Positions 1 through 10,600 of a stretch of DNA of 64,000 bases are shown piece after piece (positions within the stretch are counted from its first letter, which is position 1; every line of letters begins with the position of its first letter). Below the pieces are notes generated by a model. That model was not told the origin of the DNA. It saw only the letters and a list, made by a program, of their open reading frames with translations, and did no database searches. The stretch is from Silene conica. Its lineage: Eukaryota > Streptophyta > Magnoliopsida > Caryophyllales > Caryophyllaceae. The DNA is taken from the NCBI GenBank assembly GCA_029255685.2, contig CM055316.2:73795237-73859236 (forward strand). The letters run 5' to 3'. Made by a program: the position numbers and the translations under genes.

Positions 1-537
1 GATGAAACCAATATTGGGGTGCGTGATTTGTATTCCACAGAATTTCTTAACTCTATTACGTGTTCTGGCCTTCCAAATCACGAATTAAAGCTGAAGGTAG
101 GTGCTATAGTTATGCTTCTTCGAAACATCGACCAATCTCGGGGTTTGTGCAACGGCACTCGACTGATAGTGACCGACTTGGGATCACGTGTAATTCGAGC
201 AACAGTTGTATCTGGCAGCCATAAGGGCGATAAAGTGCATATTGCCCGTATTACACTTTCTCCTTCTGACTCCGGTAAATTCCCGGTACAATTTGACAGA
301 AGACAATTTCCTGTGGCGGTGTGTTTTGCAATGACAATTAATAAAAGCCAAGGACAGTCTCTAGCACATGTTGGGCTTTATCTTCCAAGGCCGGTGTTTT
401 CGCATGGCCAACTTTATGTGGCTATTTCAAGAGTCACGAGTAAAAAGGGGTTGAAAATTCTGATTTGTGATAATGAAAAACGCATGTCTAATAGAACAAA
501 GAATGTGGTGTATAAAGAAGTTTTCGAGAAGTTATAG
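1..537 (+). CDS. Helitron helicase, C-terminal end (partial)
   Basis: The reading frame is open from base 1 (D-E-T-N-I-G-V-R-D-L...) to a TAG stop at 535-537, so the start lies outside the window. The product matches the C-terminal part of PIF1-like helicases carried by plant Helitron RepHel proteins: a LKVGAIVMLLRN block, the NGTRLIV block, FAMTINKSQGQS (helicase motif V), and LYVAISRVTSKKGLKILI (motif VI), followed by the short VYKEVF tail usual for these elements. In the family this 5'-3' superfamily 1B helicase unwinds DNA during rolling-circle transposition. A Helitron 3' terminus lies about 275 bp downstream, which makes a transposon origin far more likely than a host PIF1 gene. The visible part has no frame breaks. 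Confidence is high on family and moderate on the element being intact. Confidence 0.9.
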   Translation, partial: DETNIGVRDLYSTEFLNSITCSGLPNHELKLKVGAIVMLLRNIDQSRGLCNGTRLIVTDLGSRVIRATVVSGSHKGDKVHIARITLSPSDSGKFPVQFDRRQFPVAVCFAMTINKSQGQSLAHVGLYLPRPVFSHGQLYVAISRVTSKKGLKILICDNEKRMSNRTKNVVYKEVFEKL

Positions 538-813
538 TACAATATACTTCTGATTGTACATCGTAACAACATAATGTTTTTTTTCCTCTCACGCATTTTG
601 CTTCTTTTGTTATGCTTTCAAATTTCCGAGGAGTTATTGATCTATTTTACTTATTGCCATATTTTAGAAACTCTCGCATACTACATTCATATTATTGGTA
701 CATCTTAAATATACTTGATAGATACTTCTATTAATGAGCAACTACTATTAATGCAATTTGTTTATAATTTTTTAAACAACAAACCCGTGCAATTTGCACG
801 GGTATAAAACTAG
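1..813 (+). mobile_element. Helitron, 3' end of an autonomous copy
   Basis: After the helicase stop there is about 240 bp of AT-rich sequence, then a near-perfect hairpin at 783-803 (ACCCGTGCAA / TTGCACGGGT), a short AT spacer, and CTAG at 810-813 followed by T. This hairpin plus CTAG end, with insertion between A and T and no target duplication, defines Helitron 3' termini. The 5' end and the Rep domain lie outside the window. Confidence 0.85.
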
Positions 814-3589
814 TATTCTTATGAAATAATTCAACTAACCGCATTTTCTAATAATGTCTAGTGAATTTATAAAACTCAATTCATAAATGTTCTTTTTTTA
901 AAAAATTCGTAGATTAGAGATTGGGTAGTTGCATTAGTAGTTTTTAATTGTTGGAGACCCTAAAGAGTTTCATATATGTTGGACTTTATGTAATTGCTCG
1001 AAAAAAGTTTCTTTATTAATATAGATAGACAATTTCTAAATTATTAAATCAATATAAAATTATGCAAAAATTGTAACCAATAAAATCGCACAAAAATTGT
1101 AACCAATAAAATCGCTCGAAAATTTCCTCTTTTAAGTATATACTATATTTCATGCCCGGACGACGCCCGGATAATATCTTAACAGGTTACAAGTAATTAT
1201 TATGAGAATAACCTTAAAAATGGTCTTACTTTCAAACAACTATCTATTGATCTACAATTCTGTGTGTTTAAGCCAATTTATCGAGGATAACTAATTAAAG
1301 TTGTTGCAAAATTAAACCAACCCTGGTTAAGGTTGAGTTCTAAACTAACCCGTTATGGAACAAAATTTTCAAAATTTATCTGATTTTAAAATGGATTATA
1401 ACCGACTTATTTCAATATTATGTGTATAGCGAGTTCTAGTAGTTCTCGCCGTATAGCCCGTTGGTAAATCTCAGGAGACCATTATGATCAACTCACTCAT
1501 TTTCATCTTACTATTCTAAATTTAAGAAAAATATGGATTTGTTAGGATCATTGTTCGTGAAGGTGTAGAAGATCCTTGCCTACGTTTAATGCAATTCGTT
1601 TTCTAATACACAAATCTAAAGCCGGCTTGACTGTAAAGCAAGTAGCACAGTGATCCAATATGGGTAAACACAAATCATAAATTAGCAGTGTATGCATAAT
1701 ACTTGATAAAACCGAAACCAATATCTACACAAAACTCAGACTCCACTGTTCTTTCCATCGGATCGGATGACTCATACAAAACTTACTATATACTTTATCG
1801 ACAAAGGCATATCGATAAATTTCCATATAAGAGGAATTATAGGAGAAGAAGGGAATATAATTAACAAAAAAACCTTCGATTGGTTTGACTCTATAAACTG
1901 ATGAAAAGTCTTGTTATACACTATATAACTACATAAAATTTCAAATCAAATTGCACTTTCATGAAAAAAAAATACATTAGATCAAATTTCCGTAGCTAAT
2001 GCTCCTGAATCTTTCGACTTTTAAAATTCTCTTTCTTTATATTGAGTATCCCGAATTCTGAACTGCATAAAAATAAAAATAAATAAGCAACATTATTAAA
2101 AATTGCAATAAAGAAAAAGGTTGAAGCATCAAATTTACGCATTAGTTGTACAAATTAATTAAATTATGTTTCAGAAGAAAAAAATGACTTGGGAACGGGG
2201 AATAAGGGAGGGGATATTTATGCAAGGTTCTTATGAAAATTTTTAGACGTAGGTAATATTTATATATAGTAGTGAGGAATTGTAACTCTGTGCAAATTCT
2301 AGTTGTAAAGATCATTTTTACTTTGAATTGCAGATTAGTTGCTGTCCAACTTGGATTCTCAACCGCGAGACCCCTAAAAATAATCTTTTAATTCAATTTT
2401 AATTAATTTCTTTAACTAATATTTTATTTTAGCATCCAATCATCATATATCATATATTTTACTAATGGAATAGCCAACGCGCTGAAGTGACATCAGTGAA
2501 AACATCCTTAATTGATGTGGCACGATTTCGGAGCTATTGAAAGATTTCCAAAAATAAATTTTAAAAAACATACAAATTTAAGCAAACCCGTGATTATGAA
2601 TTATTAATTTCAATTAATTAATAATTAATTAATAAATTAATAAATTTATAAAGTCAACAGACCTATCAATCCCATAATTCTACACGTGATTATGCATTTC
2701 AATTAATTTAGGCAAACCCGTGATTATGGATTTCACTTAATTTAGGCAAACCCGTGATTATGTATATAATTTGAGACTGAAAATATTTCATTCCATATAT
2801 AATTCTACACGTATATGCAATCATGCAATCATGGAATCATATTCATATTATTTAATATTGTTTTAAAAATAGATAGAAAATAAAAACTGGAAGATTGCAA
2901 TTAAGTCCTTTAAAAAAGTCAAATAATTGTCAAGATTGCATTTCATAAGAACTCAAATTGTCGAGACTGAAAAGACTTGAATATAACAGACCCGTGAATA
3001 TAATTTGAGACTGAAAATATTTCATTCCATAAGAACTCAAATTGTCGTTCCATAGTAAATCATGGAATAATGCAATATAGTAACAATCCCGTGATTTTCG
3101 TTCGACAGCTCATTCCATATATTATCATATATTTCTTTAATGCAGTTGCGCCAATTCCGCTGACATGACAACTCACATTTTCATTTAAGGCTGACGTGTC
3201 AGTTTATTAGAGCACTGAGAGATAACCTTCTAATTAATAATTTAACTTAATTAATACTTACTAACTATGGCAATACTAACATTATAGAATATTCCATTTT
3301 CACTTTCATATTCCATTCAAAAAAACAATATTACGTTTTAATTCGTATCCATATTAATTTTTGGAATTAGATCATATTTGACTATGCTAAAATTATGGAG
3401 AATCTTTCCAAAATCAATGCTAAAATTATGGAGATTATATATGCCGAATAGAGTTATATCTCCAAAGTTATTCTTAGAAATATGTTAGATATAAAAAAAA
3501 AGGATATTTAATAAGAATACTCCAAGCTATTTGAGTGCTTCTCAAAATACTCTAAACTTTAATTTAACTAACATTATACTCAACTATTA
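814..3589. other. Gene-free AT-rich stretch
   Basis: I see no coding exon, RNA gene or clear element boundary here. 1019-1130 repeats a phrase around AAATTGTAACCAATAAAATCGC. Between 2565 and 3090 there is a patchwork of short dispersed direct repeats: AACCCGTGATTATG occurs three times, and a phrase containing TTTGAGACTGAAAATATTTC occurs twice. These look like decayed non-coding transposon remnants. Confidence 0.5.
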
Positions 3590-4366
3590 GGCTGTGTTTG
3601 GCAAGGCAAATAAGGTACCTGATTTGTCTGAAGTGACTTTTTTGCCAAAACAATCAGGTACCTTATTTTTTGTTGTGTGTTTGGCAAGTACCTGATTTGA
3701 GCGAAAAAGGTACCTGAAATAAAAAGCTACCTGGGGTAGCATTTTAGAAATCAGGTACCTGTTTCATTTTCATCTACCTATTCTACCCTTGATTGAAGAA
3801 GTGAACGAACCGTCGATGGAAATGAAAAGCATCCGCGATAGGATTGCTACTTTAATTCGGGGAAGCTTAATTAATATTTTTTTTGTATGATTTTAATAAA
3901 AAAATATTTTAGTATCGCTAAAATATATTTTCAAGGGTGTATTGTTTGAATTTTTTTTACCTTATCGTTATATGTTAATTATTTTCTCACTCTCTTTCAA
4001 ATATATTGAAAAAATTTCATTATATCTTGTTAAATTTATACTTGAAATTAAGAATCTAAGATAAAAATTTAAGAACTGGTATGTGAAACCTGCCTTGCCC
4101 TCAGCCTACTAAAAACGTAACGCCGTCAACGACAATAACACAAGAATAATAGTAAAAACGTAAAAGATATCAATAATAAATCATGTCCTTTTCCGTCATT
4201 TTGTTAAATATCAGCTACCTTTTCAGCTAATATCCAAACAGTTTTAACAAAAATCAGCTACCTTTTCAGGTCTTTAATTTTCAGTTACCTTTTCAGGTAC
4301 CTTTTCAGTTTTCAGTACCTTTTCAGGTTTCAGCTACCTTTTCAGCTAGTTTTGCCAAACAGACCT
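3590..4366. mobile_element. Non-autonomous TIR element, PIF/Harbinger-like
   Basis: The ends are imperfect inverted repeats: GGCTGTGTTTGGCAA on the left and, read in reverse complement, GGTCTGTTTGGCAAA on the right. TTA lies at both edges, within a base of the inferred end, which fits the 3 bp TWA duplication of PIF/Harbinger elements. The interior has no transposase. The arms are full of short CAGGTACC, GGTACCTG and AGCTACCTTTTCAG motifs. The exact right boundary is uncertain by about 2 bp. Confidence 0.55.
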
Positions 4367-5454
4367 TTAGTCTCTTTCTCTTTTGATAGAATTGCCTCAA
4401 AATTCATCTTCCTCCTCCGTCACAACTTCATCTTCCTCCTCTTCCATTACAGCATTAACCAGGAAGCCTTCCCCAATTTTAATCTATTTTTCACCACCAA
4501 ATAAACAAAAACTCCGACCACCTATACTCCGTACTCAAATCAAAACCAATAAGCATTATTGTTGATTTTTTAACCTCGTATCTCCAGGTCCCATTTGCAG
4601 ATTGTACTTTTTTAATTTTACTTCATTCTCGTCTTCCTCCATACTTGTAACTTCCTCTTTCTCTTTATCTGTCTCCCATCTCTCTTTGAGTAGCATTCCT
4701 CCATTTCTCATTATTCAATATTCAACTGAATTTATATCTCCTCCATTTTAGTTCTAATTATTTCTTCTTAATAAACTTAACTATATCAGTAATCAATGGC
4801 ACATGAAAAAATAAAGTGAGTACTGGATTTAATCGAAATCTCCGTCGACAGTATTCAAGAAAACCCAAACTACTCATCCAAAACCAAGAACAAAATAAAA
4901 TGAAATTTAGAAGAACATTGATAATAGATAAATAGACAAATCGCTTACCTTTGCTAATTAACACGAAAACTAAACCAAACCCAGAAAATTCATTATCAAT
5001 TACAAAACCCAAAAAATTTACTATCAATTACAAAATCCAGATAACCTTAAATCCTTCTTTCCTTCTGAGTATTAAGTATTAGATGATTGTAAAGAAGATG
5101 AAGATCATGAACAAGATAAAATTGAAGAAGATGATGATGTGGGTTTAGAAGAAAAGAACCCGATTTTATGCTGTGATAAGTATAAAAGAATCAAATTGTT
5201 ATGATGATATTTTGGGTATCAAGTATAAATAATGGTTTGATTATAGTATAATCCTATCAAAATTAGTAATAATATGATTGTTACTACTTGAATTCTTGTT
5301 TTGATATGCTTCTTATTTCCTAACATACAGAATGTGTGCTTTTTCTTTTGAAAAGTACAGAATTTGTGTTCTAATTATTGCAAGTTCCAAGAAAAAAAAA
5401 AGTTCACAGGGACGGTAACCTACTAAACCGGTAGCCCTTCTACCTATTCTATTA
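4367..5454. other. No gene recognised
   Basis: A short serine-rich open frame at 4383-4565 and pyrimidine-rich sequence up to about 4750 could be a decayed first exon, but no domain or splice partner is visible. The rest is AT-rich with no recognisable feature. Confidence 0.35.
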
Positions 5455-5694
5455 CTCCCTCCATTCATTTCCACTTGGTACATTTGCTTTATGCACGGGT
5501 TTTTACGCATTGTTAAAATATTAATAAAAGTACAACAAATAAGTGTAAAGTGTAGTATTGTGTTGAAAAAGTGGGCCTTAATAGTGTTTTTATAGTATTA
5601 TAGTATTAAAAGTACAACCAAATAAGGAAAAGTGCAAAGTGGATTCGAATGGACCGAAATGGAATAGGTGCAAAGTGGATATGAATGGAGGGAG
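5455..5694. mobile_element. Stowaway-type MITE
   Basis: The TIRs are CTCCCTCCATTCAT and its complement ATGAATGGAGGGAG, flanked by TA at 5453-5454 and 5695-5696. TIR sequence, TA duplication and 240 bp length are those of Stowaway (Tc1/mariner-derived) MITEs. There is no coding capacity. Confidence 0.9.
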
Positions 5695-5696
5695 TA

Positions 5697-6538
5697 TATG
5701 GCAATGAGGATAATAGTTAGGTATATTGTTGGTTAAATTGAAGTTTGGAGTAATTTAAGAAGGACCTTAATAGGTTGGAGTATTCCTATTATATCCCTAA
5801 AAAAACATGCAAACTATTCTTGAAATATGGCAATTACTGTCAATTGACAATTTTCATATGAAATATTTTTCGAATTTCCATATTCGTAAAATAATTGACC
5901 AATATGTTAAAAAAGATTGATGAGAAATAATAGTAATAGGTGGTTGTATAACCACCAATAATTTTTTTTTTTTGAAATAGATCATTACTTATTGAAATGG
6001 TTGTACAATAGCCGACCAATTTTTTCATTAGTTTTTCTACTTACTGAAATAGTTTATGTATTTCCTTATATATGTTTATGTATATACAATTTTAAGTAAA
6101 TTAAAACAAAATTATGTTTTTAACAAACGTTCGAACTTTTGATTGATATGTGTTCTAACAGACGGGTAATTAAACATTTACACATTATGCAATAATAAAT
6201 AAAATGGGCACACTTATTATGAAAATAATAATAATAATTTAATTAAACAATCGTTTTGACCACGATAAAAAATAAATAAAAGAATTGTAAAAAAATGTAT
6301 AAAAGGCAAAGAAACGCACAAAGTGGTATTTTAGTAACATGTTTTAATATCACGTTTTTCCGCTAGAAATTAATGTTAAAGACAATTATATTGGCTAAAC
6401 TTTTACGTAGTATATAGAAGCATATGAGTTGAATTTATAGTTTAGTTTCCACTAAAACCAAAGTAAACTTTTAATATGAAGTTAAATACTTCCATCTTAA
6501 TGGTTAACAACGACTTAATATTCATTGATTACCTCTGA
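5697..6538. other. Gene-free AT-rich stretch
   Basis: This probably includes the body of the non-autonomous Helitron whose 3' end lies at 6672. Its 5' end could not be placed. Nothing else is recognisable. Confidence 0.35.
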
Positions 6539-6827
6539 ATTTTACCGATGAGCATGATATAATATAGTTATATATAATTAAAAAATAAAAACAGATCATT
6601 ATATCTTTATGATTAACTATATTGATTTTAAATTTTAAATTAGGCCCGTGAATTTCACGGGTTAAAAGCTAGTATATACATAATTTAATGAACATACGTA
6701 ATAGCCAATGAAATCGCTCCAAAAGTTCCTCTTTTAAGTATATAGATAAATAGAAATGAGTGTTATTTTAGATATAATTTTATTAAAGATAGAATTTAGA
6801 TAGTTACAATTCTCCTTACAATAAGGA
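6539..6827 (+). repeat. 289 bp direct repeat, copy 1, with Helitron 3' end
   Basis: This 289 bp segment matches 22348-22636 with two mismatches and no indel. It contains a Helitron terminus: hairpin arms CCCGTGAA / TTCACGGG at 6645-6661 and CTAG at 6669-6672. Copy 1 stops exactly where the CACTA terminus starts at 6828. Copy 2 lies immediately beyond the damaged right end of the same element. Confidence 0.9.
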
Positions 6828-6839
6828 CACTAGTACAAA

Positions 6840-7350
6840 AAAAGCCCTATTGCGTCAGTTCTAAATGATCAATTGCGTCGGTTCTGATATTGACGTATAT
6901 TAAGGGGGCGTTTCTTGATACGTCAGTTTTAAAACTGACGCAAAAACAAACCATTTGCGTCAGTTCCTTTGTATAACAGACGCAAATAAGATAGCAATTG
7001 CGTCAGTTGTTTCAGAAGAACTGACGCAAATACTGAAGGAACTGACGCAAATAGTTCACTTTTGCGTAAGTTTTTCTTTAGGAACTGACGTTTTTTGCTT
7101 CTCTTTTGCGTCAGTTTTGCTTAAACTGATGTATATAGTTACCTGTTTTGGCGCCATTAGAGTAGTATTTGCGTCAGTTATGTTAAGAAACTGACGCTTT
7201 TGTACTTGCCTTTTGCGTCAGTTTCTCTTAAACCGATGTATTTGGTTACCTATTTTAGCGCCACTAAATTAGTATTTGCGTCAGTTCCTTATAAAAAACG
7301 ATGCAATTACTATTTACCATTTGCGTCATTTGTTGTAAGAACTGATGCAA
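6840..7350. repeat. CACTA left subterminal repeat array
   Basis: About a dozen copies of a 12-mer based on TTTGCGTCAGTT lie in both orientations, often as facing pairs separated by a few bases (for example 6955-7050). In En/Spm such repeats bind the TNPA-type protein that brings the ends together. Confidence 0.85.
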
Positions 7351-7638
7351 ATTATTTTTACGATTTTAAAAAAATATAAAATTTGCTACCGAAATTTCGG
7401 CAGCACCTCCCCGTAAATGTGCAAAACGCCAAAAATTTAAATCAACCTGCATTAAGATGTCCAACCAAAGGATCTACTACAGTTCCTTCAAACCAACAAG
7501 GTTCCAATATCCAATCCAATCCAATCCAATCCAACATAACAACGAACATTTCAACAACGTTCAAAATATATACAATTTAAGCTAAGTAACAATAGTCCAA
7601 CAGAAGTCCAACAAAAGTCATAGTTATACCAAGTTAAT

Positions 7639-10600
7639 CTACTCTAAATGTATGTTATCTAAACATTTATTAGCCCAAACTTCTCTAACCACGTTGAGAT
7701 CCACCATTGACACCTGTGTAGTTGCAATTTTCTGCATTTTCAAAATAAATATTATAGTAATAAATGTAATGAAGAATGGAAATTGACAATGAAAAGCTAA
7801 AGCAAGATTGAATTACCTTTTCAAAGTGTATCTCCGCAAGTTTACAATGGTAGAAGGTTATGTCATACATCCATTTCATAACACAATAACCACACTCATA
7901 ATCCTCAGGTTGTTGCGGACACTAAAGTTAAAAAAAATATAACAAGTATTAGTTAATACATACAACATAAACCATATGAAAACAATGAGATGCTCATTAA
8001 AAAAAGTATGCTTGTATAAGCGATGTTGACCACTAGATATAGTATACTAACTACGCATTAGCCAAAACAAAGCCACTCAATCTTCAACCTAAACCATATG
8101 AAAACAATGAGATGTACACCGCTTATACTCTTAAAAACAAGCAATATTGTCGAGACAAGATACAAATTTCACATTATCTCCATAAACAAGTTTCGAATAC
8201 AATACACTTATACAGCTCAATTACCACAATTCAAAGCAAAATTGCGCAAGGATCAAGGTTAAGCGTCTATCACTTAGTTCCACTAGACACAATTCACCAT
8301 TCAACTACCTCCTGATCAAACTAAACGTGATACTCAACATCTGAAGTAATTAACCACTCAGCACAATTAATTGAATCATAAACAAAGTACACCAGATTGT
8401 GGATATGGATGGCCAGCATCAGAATACCCCAGATTCTATCCAAGGGGCTACATAGCATTAACAATAAATAGTTCAAGTTTTAGTTACGTACCAGGATGTG
8501 TTTGATATGTAGTTTAGTACTTTTACTACTATAGTTGTGTAAAACCCCTCGCGAAAGCGGAAATATAAACACATAAAAGTACCAAAATTGCAGCGGAATT
8601 AAAACTTTTAAAGATAAAACGTGCGAGAAGTCTTAGACTGAAACGTAAACTGAAACTGAAACCAAATAGGTAAGTAACAGTACTAAGTATCAAACTGAAA
8701 CATAAATAAATACATCAGCCGGGGATGGCACATCCCTACCGGCACCAAAACAAAAACAACAAAAGTCTAAGAGTCTAGCTAAGCGTAAACGGGTAAGTCA
8801 ACTGATGAACGGATCATCACTCGCTAGCTCTCCTGTAACCCTGATCTCCAACCCTGCATGTACCTACATACATGAAAACATGTACGCCACAATCAGTGGG
8901 GAGTGACTAGAGTTCTCCTAGCCACCTTTTGTGACAACACGTAACATATAAAACAATACAGAATACTCCAACATATATCAACATGTGAAGCATAAACAAC
9001 TCATCATCTGATCTCTTACTATCATGCGATTACCATGCACGACTCTCAACTAACTTCATAAACAGATAAGAAGGAGAGCCGGTTTCCCTACTGGTTACCC
9101 AGTCGGGGGGTCTTTCAATCTAATCATTTATGAAACCGAGCTAAGAGTCATCCAATGCCTTGGATGATTTAACCACAACTCATATAACAACGATAACATA
9201 CTAGGCATATCTGACACAGTACCATCATCAAGGCAAGCAGATATAAAACAACAAGTACAAAGGTTCAGAGGCGACATCTTAACGCATAACCTAGGTACTA
9301 AATAAATCAGCAAGTATAAAGGTTCAGAGGCGACACCTTAACGCATAACCCTAATACCAAGTTCACATCATCAAGCAAGGACTCAGAGGCGAAAACTCAA
9401 CGCATGGACCGGCTATTACCGAACATTAGACTCAGAGGCGAAAACTCAACGCATGGACTAACATTCAATTCACTATCACAAGTAAGGAACTCAGAGGCGA
9501 AAACTCAACGCATGGACCCCTACTACATCACAAGATACTAGACTCAGAGGCGAAAACTCAACGCATGTTCTAGCACCAAACACCTGCACTCCGGGTAAGG
9601 TATGACAACCTGACCGCCCCGTCGTGCAGTTGCTCTACTCGTCAGACTCAGAGGCCAGCTTAAGGCATGTCCTGACGCGATCACACATACATGTCTGGAC
9701 TCAGAGGCGAAAACTCAACGCATGTCCCAGACACGACAAACAAACATGTATAGAACTCAGAGGCGAAAACTCAACGCATGGCTCCATACACGACAAACAA
9801 ACACATATAGGGCTCAGAGGCGAAAACTCAACGCATACCCCTATACATGACAAACAACCTACGTATTAAGTTCAGAGGCGACATCTTAACGCATAACTTA
9901 ATACGCATCAAAACAATATCATTCAAGTCTATGAACTACTCTATAGTTCTACCTTTAACTTCTAATCAACACCTAATTGACCTCGAGAACTAAGATGAGG
10001 GAGAGCCGGTTTCCCTTTCGGTTGTCCGACCGGGGGGTCTCTATCCTCACTATATTCCCGAACCCAATATAATGTTGCCCATCCTCCGGGGACCTCAAAT
10101 ACATGTCAAGGGTACACAAAACAAGTTTCAAGTAAAACCGATAAACCGTTTGAAAGTTACGATCAATTTACGAAAAACTCAAAATAGCTTACAGGGGTCC
10201 CCAGCCGGTCGGCAGGCAGCCGGTCGGCCGGCTGGTGACCACCTCAGCCTCTCTTCTTTGCTTTTGAAAACCAAAACACAAAAGAGGGTCCCCAGCCGGT
10301 CGGCAGGCAGCCGGTCGGCCGGCTGGGAGAACCTTCCCCTTAGCCTTCACAATTTCGTAACCCTTCCCCAAATGTACTCCCAGCCGGCTGGCAGGCGGCC
10401 GGTCTGCCGGCTGGGCTCCCATCCTACTAAGTTCTTCGAAAAACAAGGATCAACAAAAAATGACCACCAGCCGGTCGGCCGGCTGGCAGTCCTAAGGCCA
10501 AACCTCCAAAAGTCTCGAAAATACCATATACGCTCTCCCAGCCGGTCGACCGGCGGCCGGTCGGTCGACCGGCTCAGAGAGCCTGTTACCGAAAAACGCA

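Noticed and set aside
4383-4565. Serine-rich 60-codon frame with an ATG-like start
   Set aside because: Low complexity, no recognisable domain and no clear splice partner.
6955-7194. 79-codon frame in the CACTA left end
   Set aside because: It is built from GCGTCAGTT subterminal repeats.
9260-9910. Repeat-spacer layout resembling a CRISPR array
   Set aside because: The window is plant nuclear DNA, units sit inside an LTR with a 5 bp duplication, the spacers are self-complementary stems rather than independent sequences, and no cas genes are present.
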